Below, in pieces: positions 43,973 to 52,141 of a stretch of DNA of 64,000 nt. The position numbers were made by a program, and so were the translations under genes. The notes beneath the pieces were generated by a model. It saw nothing but the letters and a program-made list of their open reading frames with translations. It was not told the DNA's origin and searched no databases. Positions within the stretch are counted from its first letter, which is position 1. The number at the start of each line of letters is the position of its first letter. Origin of the DNA: Flavobacterium reichenbachii (GTDB lineage: Bacteria > Bacteroidota > Bacteroidia > Flavobacteriales > Flavobacteriaceae); contig NZ_MUHF01000014.1 in the NCBI RefSeq assembly GCF_002217435.1, positions 1 through 64,000 of the forward strand. The letters run 5' to 3'.

Positions 43973-44693
43973 TGCAATGGATAGAACAGAGGATTTTGGG
44001 ACGCTTTACCACCCGAAATCCGCCCTTGTTTTCTATGAAAGTAAAGGTTTAGATAAAGATATGTATGTAGAGCATTTCGATATGGATAAAAACGGTACGC
44101 CTATTAATGCGCACCCACTTACTGAGCGTGAAGCAGGAGTGCTCGCAAAAGCCCTTACGACTGAAAAGCAGAAGCAGTCTGCTTTTTTAAAACCCGTCGG
44201 GATTCTGCCAACAAATATACTGCATATCAATCCAAGCAGGGACAAAGGCGCTGTGATATGGTACACCAAATCACAAAAAAGACCGCTTTATTTTATAGAG
44301 GGTCTAGGGATTCCGAGCGGTCAGGGGTTTGTGCCTGCTATGGTCTGGCAGGCTACCAAAAATAGCCTGCGGGTATTTGCCCTTTTAAGTAACAGAAGAC
44401 CTACGGAAAAAACACTACTGTACTATGCGCCATTTTTTAATATCTATGAGGATGGCAGGGTATGTATGGGTTCAGTCAGTATCGATATTAAAAACTCTGC
44501 ATCGGTGGAGGAATTTACAAGGGCGTGGGAGGATTATTTCTTTAACAGCTACTTCAGTCACCTGATGGGAGAAAACAGCCCTGTAAAGGGCAACTGTGTA
44601 ACCCTGTGGAAAGACCTTGTTACATCGGACAGGACCTTTCCGACAGCATTATTGAAAAGCAGTAACAAAACACTTAAAAATTTATTGTCATGA
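43965..44693 (+). CDS. PRTRC system protein B
   Basis: About 242 residues from the ATG at 43965 (MNNAMDRTEDFG), chosen because the frame further upstream lies inside the F gene and is not like the family. Contains GTLYHPKSALVFYE, VGILPTNILHINPSRDKGAV, WYTKSQKRPLYFIEGLG and LYYAPFFNIYEDGRVCMGS, matching the conserved PRTRC B pattern. Overlaps F by 8 bases and the ThiF gene by 4. Role unknown. Confidence 0.85.
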   Translation: MNNAMDRTEDFGTLYHPKSALVFYESKGLDKDMYVEHFDMDKNGTPINAHPLTEREAGVLAKALTTEKQKQSAFLKPVGILPTNILHINPSRDKGAVIWYTKSQKRPLYFIEGLGIPSGQGFVPAMVWQATKNSLRVFALLSNRRPTEKTLLYYAPFFNIYEDGRVCMGSVSIDIKNSASVEEFTRAWEDYFFNSYFSHLMGENSPVKGNCVTLWKDLVTSDRTFPTALLKSSNKTLKNLLS

Positions 44694-45490
44694 AAACAAG
44701 CAAAACCAAAATGCATTTTACAGACCCATATTTCATAAGCCCGACCAATCCCATTGCCGTTAACCTGATAGGGGCGGGAGGTACAGGCTCAAAAGTGCTG
44801 ACCGCTCTTATGGAAATGAACCACAGCCTCACGGCTCTAGGACATGCAGGATTGTCGGTACGCCTTTGGGATGATGATACTATCACAAATGCCAACCTTG
44901 GCAGACAGCGTTTTGCGCCCAGTGAGGTCGGACTGAACAAATCCGTGGCACTTATCAACAGAGCGAATCGTTTTACGGGTACAAATTGGAAAGCGGAAAC
45001 CGTAAAATTTGAGACGGACAGTTTCGGCAAACTGCCCGCCAATGCGAAGGCTAAAATTTATATAACCTGCACAGACAGTGCAAAGTCCCGTTTTGACATA
45101 GCCCATATTTTAAAAAACAGTAACCAAAGACATCACAGGGACGACCCCAAATACTGGATGGATTTTGGCAACAGCCAGTATACAGGACAGGTTGTATTAT
45201 CGACTATTGGGGAAATCCCACAGCCCAAGTCCGAAAAATTTGAAACCGTGGAGCGCCTGCCATTTGTGACAGAGGAATTTGGGGAGCTTTTACAGGAATC
45301 TGAAACGAAGGACGACACGCCGAGCTGTTCGCTTGCCGAGGCACTAGAGAAACAGGATTTGTTTATTAATTCCGCTTTGGCGCAGATGGGATGCTCGCTT
45401 TTGTGGAACTTGTTTCGTGAGGGCATGACAGCAAACAGGGGATTTTTCCTGAATTTAAAAGATTTTCGATCACAGCCCATTCCAATATAA
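44690..45490 (+). CDS. PRTRC system ThiF-family protein (E1-like)
   Basis: 266 residues. Rossmann nucleotide site NLIGAGGTGSKVLTALMEM, then LSVRLWDDDTITNANLGRQRF with the conserved Asp and Arg of ThiF/MoeB/E1 proteins. CTDSAKSRFDIAH follows. Possible adenylation or ubiquitin-like activation step, but no obvious ubiquitin-like partner is seen in the window. Last gene of the PRTRC operon; a hairpin follows. Members A, D and the ParB-like protein of complete PRTRC sets are not present here. Confidence 0.88.
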   Translation: MKTSKTKMHFTDPYFISPTNPIAVNLIGAGGTGSKVLTALMEMNHSLTALGHAGLSVRLWDDDTITNANLGRQRFAPSEVGLNKSVALINRANRFTGTNWKAETVKFETDSFGKLPANAKAKIYITCTDSAKSRFDIAHILKNSNQRHHRDDPKYWMDFGNSQYTGQVVLSTIGEIPQPKSEKFETVERLPFVTEEFGELLQESETKDDTPSCSLAEALEKQDLFINSALAQMGCSLLWNLFREGMTANRGFFLNLKDFRSQPIPI

Positions 45491-45618
45491 GCCCGAAATC
45501 GGGCGGCAAAAAGATACTCCTTCCTTTCGGGCGGAGCGTCTTTTTGCGTTTAAAACGGTGGAGCGCTTTTGTCAAAATGCAGTGCCCGCTATTTTACCAA
45601 ACCCGCTGCGTTTTTTTT

Positions 45619-45639
45619 AAGGGATGCTTATCATCCCTT
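45619..45639 (+). terminator. Hairpin between convergent PRTRC and HTH genes
   Basis: AAGGGATG (45619-45626), loop CTTAT, CATCCCTT (45632-45639), then a T-rich stretch TTGCTGTTTTT. It would end the PRTRC transcript. Confidence 0.5.
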
Positions 45640-45722
45640 TTGCTGTTTTTGGACGGACTTCTTTTCTTTCCGAGGCGGCCAAAGAAAAGAAGCAAAAGAA
45701 GGCCGCCTTGTTATAGTGGCTT

Positions 45723-46361
45723 TTATTTTAATTGTACAATAGGCTCTGTTTTCCAACGGGAAAAGCCTTTGAAAAGATAGGCTATGTTTTCAAATTCTAT
45801 AAAGGCAATAAACTCTGCCTTGCACTTCATCTTAAATCCCCTGAAATGTTGAAAATCCTTCAGCGGTATATCGGCAAGATCTCCAATAGTTCTGATTTCT
45901 AAAGTTTCAAGTACACCTTGCAGTCTTCTGCTGAAAGGAAATTCGCTGTTGTAAAGCAGTTTCTGCCGGTCTTTTTCTGCTTTTTCTTTTCTGATTTGAG
46001 CGGGACTTGGATTCAATTCGTGTTTTAACTCCTGCAGTTTTGCTATGTAATGGTCAATTTCTAAAAACAGTTCGGTCACCGCTTTTACTTTGTTATATGT
46101 TATCTCGTAAAGCTCGTTTACATATTCGGATGTAACCCCATAATTTTCCGCCACCTCGCTCAGGGACATCTTTTCTATCAAGAGTTTCTCAAGTACATCG
46201 TATTCCTTTTCAGAAAGTACTTTTCTGGACATTTCGAGATAAAAGCTGTTGGTGCGGTCGATAACATTTTGCATAACAGTACAAGTTAGATCCTTGTTGT
46301 TAAATAGGTTTTGGTTCTTTTGTTTTAATGCTAAGATACTAACGTTAATTGAGTTATGCAA
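45723..46361 (-). CDS. Sigma-region-4-like HTH plus RNA polymerase alpha-CTD-like protein
   Basis: 212 residues (an internal ATG at residue 30, MQNVIDR, is also possible). The N-terminal half has a sigma-4-type helix-turn-helix (VLSEKEYDVLEKLLIEKMSL, SEVAENYGVTSEYVNELYEI). The C-terminal 60 residues look like the alpha-subunit C-terminal domain: LETLEIRTIGDLADIPLKDF and a helix-hairpin-helix FRGFKMKCKAEFIAFI. This suggests a DNA-binding transcription factor that contacts RNA polymerase. It lies at the end of the tra group, after that operon's terminator, so it may regulate transfer genes. Confidence 0.7.
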   Translation of the reverse strand: MHNSINVSILALKQKNQNLFNNKDLTCTVMQNVIDRTNSFYLEMSRKVLSEKEYDVLEKLLIEKMSLSEVAENYGVTSEYVNELYEITYNKVKAVTELFLEIDHYIAKLQELKHELNPSPAQIRKEKAEKDRQKLLYNSEFPFSRRLQGVLETLEIRTIGDLADIPLKDFQHFRGFKMKCKAEFIAFIEFENIAYLFKGFSRWKTEPIVQLK

Positions 46362-46390
46362 TGTATTTGCAGGAAAGGCTTAAGCTCAGG

Positions 46391-46424
46391 AAACAAAACA
46401 GCCCAAAGCAATGCTTCGGGCTGT
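46391..46424 (-). terminator. Terminator of the tra operon
   Basis: ACAGCCC (46398-46404) pairs with GGGCTGT (46418-46424). Read on the minus strand it is followed by TTTTGTTT. It lies 34 bases after the TraN stop. Confidence 0.65.
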
Positions 46425-46457
46425 AATACTTTTTCATTTCTAATTTTTTAATAGTTA

Positions 46458-47351
46458 TTAAAATTTAAGGTGCATACTGTTTATTACCTTGGCTTTTACC
46501 AGATCTGAATTTTTAATCTTAAGTGTCTGGTGTCTCCCTCCGTTTTTCTCAAAAATCTCAATTAGCAGCAGTTTGTCATCCGCTATTGTAAACTGGTCAA
46601 AGAGAAACACATTCTGATCTGTGGCTTTTCCGGGAATCTCATCAAGGGTTTTGTAAATGCGGAGCGGCACAATCGGCCTTTGCTGCGAGGCAGTTCGTCT
46701 GGCTGTTTTTTTATCTATCGCCTTGAAACTCATAAAGTCAATGCTGAAAGGTACATTGGTTTGGTTTTCAAGCTGCGTATGGAAATAATACTTGCCGTTG
46801 TGGATATAGATGCCCTTTAAGCTGAACTGAATGCCAAAACTCTCCGATGCAATGTGCTTTACGATTCGCTTGTTGTTTTTGTAAATAGTTTCCAGGATCA
46901 AATCTGCCAGTGAGGGCGGTGTTTTTCCAAGCTCCTCAAAAAGAACATCGCTTGCACTGACTTTGTCGAAGTTCTTCTGCATCGCCATAAGATCATAGCT
47001 GAGGGTAGGCGGGTTGGCGCTGTACTGCACGTTAAAATTGTAAAAACGGCCGTCATCTGTAATCACCGAAAAGTTGGTTTCCTCTTCAAAAGTCTTGACC
47101 GATGCCTTGACGCGAAGGACGTTTTCAGCATCCTCGGCCTTTGAGGCGATCAGGTATTCACTTCCAAGATCCACGTATCGGATAGCGGACGGGAAAATAA
47201 GGTGGGAAGTTTTGTCATAAGTAACCTGCATATGGTAGGGCGGTATCGTTCCTAAATCAAGGCTCGTGGCTTCGTTTTCCTGCGCAGATGCGGCTAATGA
47301 ATATGTTATTAAAAGGGCTGTTGCCCAAAATAGTTTAAATTGATTTTTCAT
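46458..47351 (-). CDS. traN: Conjugative transposon protein TraN
   Basis: 297 residues with a signal peptide (AASAQEN). Family landmarks: IPPYHMQVTYDKTSHLIFPS at the start, DGRFYNFNVQYSANPPTLSY, and QRPIVPLRIYKTLDEIPG. TraN (DUF4138) is an exported part of the Bacteroides CTn mating apparatus that assembles with TraM. Downstream end of the minus-strand tra group, 23 bases after TraM. Confidence 0.93.
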   Translation of the reverse strand: MKNQFKLFWATALLITYSLAASAQENEATSLDLGTIPPYHMQVTYDKTSHLIFPSAIRYVDLGSEYLIASKAEDAENVLRVKASVKTFEEETNFSVITDDGRFYNFNVQYSANPPTLSYDLMAMQKNFDKVSASDVLFEELGKTPPSLADLILETIYKNNKRIVKHIASESFGIQFSLKGIYIHNGKYYFHTQLENQTNVPFSIDFMSFKAIDKKTARRTASQQRPIVPLRIYKTLDEIPGKATDQNVFLFDQFTIADDKLLLIEIFEKNGGRHQTLKIKNSDLVKAKVINSMHLKF

Positions 47352-47374
47352 AATTAATTTATTTTAGATTGCTG

Positions 47375-48655
47375 TTATTTTTTGGAAACCAGATACACCT
47401 GATGTCCTGCTTTTAGGGTAACCTTAGGCGTCCTCACTTTTTTTGCGAAATAGCCCGAGATGCCCTGAACCACCCCGCGGCTCAGGTCAGCGGCCACCTG
47501 CTGTCCTGCAGATTGTGTCATCATAAGGCTCGTGCCGGACTGCTGGCTCATGTTGCCCGCCATTTCAGTTAGGGCACTTCTTTCGGCAGAATAGGGAACT
47601 GGCACTCCCTGCTTGCCGTCAAGGTCATAAATAGTAATGTCTACAGGAATGATGGAGCCCTCCAGTTCGATGGAAGTGACTTTCAACTGCAGGCGGCCTG
47701 CCTGTATCTTCGCATTTGCCGTCACTATTGTGCCCGCTGCTATGATACGACCTGAAATCCTTGCAGGTTCTACAAGACGAAGGGAAACGCCTGCCTCGCC
47801 AATAATAGCTTGTGTTTGGTGCACGCAGGCCTTGACGCTGTTTTTTGGCTGAAGCGTTTCTTGCATTGAGCCTGCTGAATTAAACCCTCTGCCCGTGTTC
47901 CATTCTGCAATAAAAGTGCTGTCTGACGCACGTTGATACAGCGAGGAGACTTTGCTTTTTTTTGCAGGGACCAGTGCCGAAAAATTCTTCTCTTCTGATT
48001 CCGCCTTTGTTACTGCAGTGTTTTTTCCTGCAGTCTCGACAGAACCGGAGCCTGAGGGAAGGTATTTGGCGGCCATCTGATAGGATTTTTCCATAAGTGC
48101 CAGCTGGTCATCAACCGTGGCAGCTTTGGGAATTTCCTTTTGCGCGAGTTCCTGTTTCAGTTCATCGAGCTGTCGGCGAAGTTCATTTGTTTCTCCGTTA
48201 TCCTGCTGATAGAATGAGCCCAGCGTGCTTTGGGCAGTACGGTAAGTGTTCAGCGCCGGATTGTTAGTTCCTTCCGCGTCATCGGGCAGTGATTGTTTCT
48301 GCTCAGCGTTGCCCTCATTCCAGTAATCGGACAGCGTGGTTAAAGTGTTCTTTTTTTGCTCTTCTTTGTCTTCGAGTATTTCCTGCTCATACGCTTTCTG
48401 TTTGTCTGCCTGCAGTACAGATCCGCTTGCCTGTGGTACGCTGTCGTTCAGACCAATGCTTTCGATCTGCTTTTTATCCTTCGACGGCTTAAAGATCAAA
48501 TACATACAGCCGATACATACAATTCCCATCAGTGTGAAAATCAACGGTTTTTTAATGCGCTCGACAGTTGTCTTTTTTTCATCAGGCAGAAACGAGGAAG
48601 TGTCTTGGCGAGCCTCTTCTGAGAGAAGGCTGACCTTTTTTTTATTTTCTTTCAT
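47375..48655 (-). CDS. traM: Conjugative transposon protein TraM
   Basis: 426 residues. N-terminal cytoplasmic part, one membrane helix at about 37-53 (IFTLMGIVCIGCMYLIF), then a Gln/Glu-rich coiled-coil region (LRRQLDELKQELAQKE) and a C-terminal periplasmic beta domain: RISGRIIAAGTIVTANAKIQ, LEGSIIPVDITIYDLDGKQG, SYFAKKVRTPKVTLKAGHQV. This is the typical VirB10-like layout of TraM. Overlaps TraL by 4 bases. Complete. Confidence 0.93.
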   Translation of the reverse strand: MKENKKKVSLLSEEARQDTSSFLPDEKKTTVERIKKPLIFTLMGIVCIGCMYLIFKPSKDKKQIESIGLNDSVPQASGSVLQADKQKAYEQEILEDKEEQKKNTLTTLSDYWNEGNAEQKQSLPDDAEGTNNPALNTYRTAQSTLGSFYQQDNGETNELRRQLDELKQELAQKEIPKAATVDDQLALMEKSYQMAAKYLPSGSGSVETAGKNTAVTKAESEEKNFSALVPAKKSKVSSLYQRASDSTFIAEWNTGRGFNSAGSMQETLQPKNSVKACVHQTQAIIGEAGVSLRLVEPARISGRIIAAGTIVTANAKIQAGRLQLKVTSIELEGSIIPVDITIYDLDGKQGVPVPYSAERSALTEMAGNMSQQSGTSLMMTQSAGQQVAADLSRGVVQGISGYFAKKVRTPKVTLKAGHQVYLVSKK

Positions 48656-48927
48656 AATCCTATTTTTTTAATTGGCTTCAGGGAGTCCTGTAGGGACGCC
48701 GGACTTTCTTTCCCTGCCGAGGCAGGGTTTTCGATATGTTCTACAGCCATATTGTTTCTCGCGTATGCCGTATCGCGGCATACGTTAAAAATGACAACTG
48801 CGGTCAGCAGCACGTACGCCGCAAAAAAGTACAGTATCACCTGATGTTGCCTTTTTATTGGCATTGCTTCCCAATTCTTGTCAAGCCCTTCCAGCCACTG
48901 GTCTATATTTGCTCTTAATTTATTCAT
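48652..48927 (-). CDS. traL: Conjugative transposon protein TraL (DUF3989)
   Basis: 91 residues from the ATG at 48927 (MNKLRANIDQWLEG). A longer frame to 48999 would run into the preceding gene, so the shorter start is used. One membrane helix (VILYFFAAYVLLTAVVIF). Charged tail. Gene order K-x-L-M-N supports the call; the sequence itself is short and only moderately diagnostic. Overlaps TraM by 4 bases. Confidence 0.8.
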   Translation of the reverse strand: MNKLRANIDQWLEGLDKNWEAMPIKRQHQVILYFFAAYVLLTAVVIFNVCRDTAYARNNMAVEHIENPASAGKESPASLQDSLKPIKKIGL

Positions 48928-48946
48928 AACCTTGTTATTTTTGTTT

Positions 48947-49375
48947 TTAAAGCTTAAAACGCTTTGGACATTTATCTGTTTTTTGGTGCTGCTCATCATT
49001 GACCAAGGCGACTGCCTGAGACGCGCTGGGCGCAGATATAACAGACAGTTTTGTCAGTTCCGCTTTTTTCAGCAGCTGTCCAAATTGGTCTTTCCTTGCC
49101 ACCTCCATTCTGTTGAGAGAAAATTTACCTTTCAGGTATTTTACCAGCATATTGCATCGTACAATGGGCTTGTCTTCACCCGACCATTGCAGGTAGCCTG
49201 TCAGCAGCAAGTCCTCTTTAGGCAAACTGTCTTTTCCATTTTTGCAGTTTTCAAGGTATTCGCTGATGCTGTCTTTTAACTTTCCAGCATGCGCACCCTG
49301 CGTATGGAAATAGCCGTTAAATCCTTTTTCAGTCAGGATTCTCGCAAATGTGTCTAAATCTAATAATGCTTCCAT
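48947..49375 (-). CDS. Unknown protein between traK and traL
   Basis: 142 residues, no family recognised. No signal peptide or membrane helix; charged and helical (LDTFARILTEKGFNGYF, CKNGKDSLPKEDLLLTGYL, MLVKYLKGKFSLNRMEV). Classical CTn gene orders have traL directly after traK, so this is an extra cargo or a lineage-specific transfer gene. Spacing is 10 bases to traK and 19 to traL, without a hint of a separate promoter. Confidence 0.6.
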   Translation of the reverse strand: MEALLDLDTFARILTEKGFNGYFHTQGAHAGKLKDSISEYLENCKNGKDSLPKEDLLLTGYLQWSGEDKPIVRCNMLVKYLKGKFSLNRMEVARKDQFGQLLKKAELTKLSVISAPSASQAVALVNDEQHQKTDKCPKRFKL

Positions 49376-49385
49376 AAGATTTTTT

Positions 49386-50009
49386 TTAGCGTTCGATGAC
49401 TTCTATATCCCTGTTTTCAACCACCGCAAACTTTTCAATATTAAAGCCCTGCGGATTATTGTCCGAGCGCACCGAGTTTACCAGAAGGCAGGATGTAACC
49501 AGACTGCGCCGGGTTACATTACTCGAGCGTATGATAATTTGCCTTGCATAACTCCGCACCACATAAGGATATGTCTCGAAATTGCAGGCCACGCTGTCCA
49601 TTTCGATACGCTGCTGCACATTGCCCGATATGATCCGGTTGTAATAGCCTTTCTCCAAAAGATCCTTGTAGTAGTTAAAGGCACTTTTATCGGCAAGGCT
49701 AAATGCCCTTTTCATATTGCTTTCAATGGCATTTTTGTCGGGCGCCAGGGTAAAGAACAGCTCGTGAAAACGCCTAACGTGCTCTCGGGCTTCCACAGGA
49801 CGGTTGATTGAGGCGTCCTGAGCGAGTGCTAGCATGAGCGATTTGCCATTGTCCAACACGTAAATTTTCTGGCGCTGCTGCTCGGCGAAACCATACGATC
49901 TCCAAAGCGCGTATACGGTCACTACTGCACATAGCACGGCAAATACAATGGCATACAGCCTGATTTGCTGAAAACTGTTTTCTATATTTCTGAGTGTTTT
50001 AAATTCCAT
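49386..50009 (-). CDS. traK: Conjugative transposon protein TraK
   Basis: 207 residues. EFKTLRNIENSFQQIRLYAI opens the family, followed by one membrane helix (about 20-38) and a periplasmic domain with REHVRRFHELFFTLAPD, NVQQRIEMDSVACNFETYPY and YARQIIIRSSNVTRRSL. A VirB8-like part of the mating apparatus. 20 bases after TraJ. Complete. Confidence 0.93.
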   Translation of the reverse strand: MEFKTLRNIENSFQQIRLYAIVFAVLCAVVTVYALWRSYGFAEQQRQKIYVLDNGKSLMLALAQDASINRPVEAREHVRRFHELFFTLAPDKNAIESNMKRAFSLADKSAFNYYKDLLEKGYYNRIISGNVQQRIEMDSVACNFETYPYVVRSYARQIIIRSSNVTRRSLVTSCLLVNSVRSDNNPQGFNIEKFAVVENRDIEVIER

Positions 50010-50028
50010 TTAAATGAATGTTTATTGA

Positions 50029-51024
50029 TTACTTATTGACCAGCCTTCCGGCAATGTTGCCTGCGGCCGAACCAGCGCCTGCGCCTGCTATATTTCCGGA
50101 TTTCATGGCAGTCTGGTGGATGTTGCGTGAAAAATTCCCTGCGCCGCCTGCCTGGATAATCCAGCCTGTCACAGTTGGAATGGTAAAATATCCCACGATG
50201 CCGATAATCATAAAAATGATATATACGGTGTTTGAGGTGTCGGGAAGGAAAGTGGGATCAGTAAGCATTTCTATGTCCCTTTCAATGATAAGGGACTGGA
50301 TCCTGGCCAGCATCGAGCTGAACAGGTCCGCTACGGGAAGCCACAGATAAACGCTGACATACCGTGTAATCCACTGCGTGAGAGTTGACTGGAATCCGTC
50401 CCAGACTGATATGGCAAATGCGATAGGCCCCAGGATGGACAGCACTATGAGAAAGAAAGTGCGTATGGTGTCGATCACCAGCGCTGCAGCCTGAAATAGT
50501 ATTTCGAGCAGGTTGCGAAACCACTCTTTTATTATTTTCTCTATCTCATAGGTCTGCCTGTCCATATACATTCCGGCCATAGTCCCGATGTCCGAAGGCG
50601 ACCAGCCCAGCTCGTCCAGTTTCTTGTCGAACTCAGCGTCCGATACCATATAGGCGGTTTCGGGATTGCGGATCATCGCTTCATGCTCCAACAGGTCTTT
50701 TTTTGCCTGCAGATCGTTCAGGTCCAATACCTGATCTTCCAGAATGCTATGTGTTCCCTGAACTATCGGGCTTAATACGGCATTGATTGTACCCAGCACG
50801 ATCGTCGGAAAAAACATGATGCAGAGACCCAGTGCAAAAGGGCGCAGAAGCGGATAGACATCAATAGGTTCAGCCCGGCTGAGTGCCTGCCAGACTTTCA
50901 AGGCCATAAAAAACAGCGCCCCGAGTCCTGCCAGTCCTTTGGCCACCGCCGCCATATCGGCGGACAATGGCAGCATCTCATCATACAGCGAGCGAAGGAC
51001 CTCATGAAGATTATTGAATTCCAT
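50029..51024 (-). CDS. traJ: Conjugative transposon protein TraJ
   Basis: 331 residues from the ATG at 51024 (MEFNNLHEVLRSLYDEML), which leaves one base to the TraI stop; a longer frame overlapping TraI is rejected. Polytopic: GLAGLGALFFMALKVWQAL, FALGLCIMFFPTIVLGTI, FFLIVLSILGPIAFAISVW and VYIIFMIIGIVGYFTIPTVT. VirB6-like inner-membrane channel part. Ends in a Gly/Ala-rich tail. Complete. Confidence 0.93.
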   Translation of the reverse strand: MEFNNLHEVLRSLYDEMLPLSADMAAVAKGLAGLGALFFMALKVWQALSRAEPIDVYPLLRPFALGLCIMFFPTIVLGTINAVLSPIVQGTHSILEDQVLDLNDLQAKKDLLEHEAMIRNPETAYMVSDAEFDKKLDELGWSPSDIGTMAGMYMDRQTYEIEKIIKEWFRNLLEILFQAAALVIDTIRTFFLIVLSILGPIAFAISVWDGFQSTLTQWITRYVSVYLWLPVADLFSSMLARIQSLIIERDIEMLTDPTFLPDTSNTVYIIFMIIGIVGYFTIPTVTGWIIQAGGAGNFSRNIHQTAMKSGNIAGAGAGSAAGNIAGRLVNK

Positions 51025-51025
51025 A

Positions 51026-51658
51026 TTACCAGTATTTTTGGTTTGGGGTGCCGTAAAGCTCAAGAACCCTTTTGGTGCTATTCTGCTTTTTAGCTCGCAG
51101 GATACTAACCGAAATATTTTTATTGGTGTAGTAGCGCACCAAGCTGTGGTATTCTTTTACCTCTTTGTATACACGGTCGATGATGTCCATTCGTTCCTTA
51201 TCACTGAGTGACAGGCTCGAGGAGGTTACAATCTGCTTGAGTTCTTTCAAAAGCTCGGTACTCTCTCCCAGCAGCGCCGAATATCCCTTGGCAATGGCGG
51301 TGAGTTCCCTTGCTGAAAAGTTTGGATCATTGAGCATCCTACCGAAATTCTGCACATACATTTCCGATACATCGCCCACCAAAAGGACGGTCTGCTGTAC
51401 CTTGCGGGCGTCTTTTACCAGATTGTTAATCGCCTGAAGCTTGTCATAATATTCTTTGCCCTGCTTGTATACCTTTTCTACTTCCTTGAAATTTTTGACC
51501 ACATTGCTAACAGTTGAGGAAGTCTGTATGATCTCGTTGGCGCTGTTGAGAATCCCCGAGGCAAGATTGGCCGGATCGGTAACCACAAACTGGGCTTTTG
51601 CTGATGGCGCCGAGGCAAGCATAATTGCCGCAGACACCATAAATAGTATTTTTTTCAT
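51026..51658 (-). CDS. traI: Conjugative transposon protein TraI (DUF4141)
   Basis: 210 residues with a signal peptide (SAKAQF). VTDPANLASGILNSANEIIQ and the coiled-coil region NFKEVEKVYKQGKEYYDKLQ are typical. LSLSDKERMDIIDRVYKEV and the tail RVLELYGTPNQKYW follow. VirB5-like exported protein. One base separates it from TraJ; the broken traG lies 27 bases upstream. Confidence 0.92.
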   Translation of the reverse strand: MKKILFMVSAAIMLASAPSAKAQFVVTDPANLASGILNSANEIIQTSSTVSNVVKNFKEVEKVYKQGKEYYDKLQAINNLVKDARKVQQTVLLVGDVSEMYVQNFGRMLNDPNFSARELTAIAKGYSALLGESTELLKELKQIVTSSSLSLSDKERMDIIDRVYKEVKEYHSLVRYYTNKNISVSILRAKKQNSTKRVLELYGTPNQKYW

Positions 51659-51685
51659 TGTTATCGGTTTTTAAATTGTTATTGA

Positions 51686-52141
51686 TTACTGATTTTCCTG
51701 TTCGCGACGCCTACTGGCGATATGCTTGATGGCGATCTCTACATTGCCGCCAAGTTCAGCGGCAAGCTGCATCACCTCCATTTTTTCTGTTTCTTCTGTC
51801 GTGTACGCGAGATATTCCTCAGCGGACACTTCTGTGGCATAGACAGCCGAATGCGTCCCTCCAAGCCCGATCCATACTTCTTTGTAAAGACGTGATGCAT
51901 CGTTGTTCATATTAATGGATAACACCTGCGCTTTTTCCTTGTCTGTTAGTCCGAGCATGGCCTGTATTTCATCAAACTTGTTCATGTATTTGCGCTGATC
52001 GAGAAGTATCTTGCAGTCCGAATTATTGATGATGCTTTCCTTAACAATAGGGGATTGGATAATGTCATCAACTTCTTGGGTCACCACAATGGCCTCGCCA
52101 AAGAACTTACGAACAGTCTTAAATAAATACTTTATATAATT
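51686..52141 (-). pseudogene. traG: TraG (VirB4-like ATPase), C-terminal fragment
   Basis: About 152 residues of what is normally an ATPase of some 800. From NYIKYLFKTVRKFFGEA onward it matches the end of CTn TraG: VVTQEVDDIIQSPIVKESII, CKILLDQRKYMNKFDEIQ, LGLTDKEKAQVLSINMNN. Walker A and B motifs are missing. At 52141 the homology stops; a continuation of 13 codons to an ATG at 52180 is translated from the recombinase sequence on the other strand. Without TraG the transfer apparatus cannot work. Confidence 0.9.
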
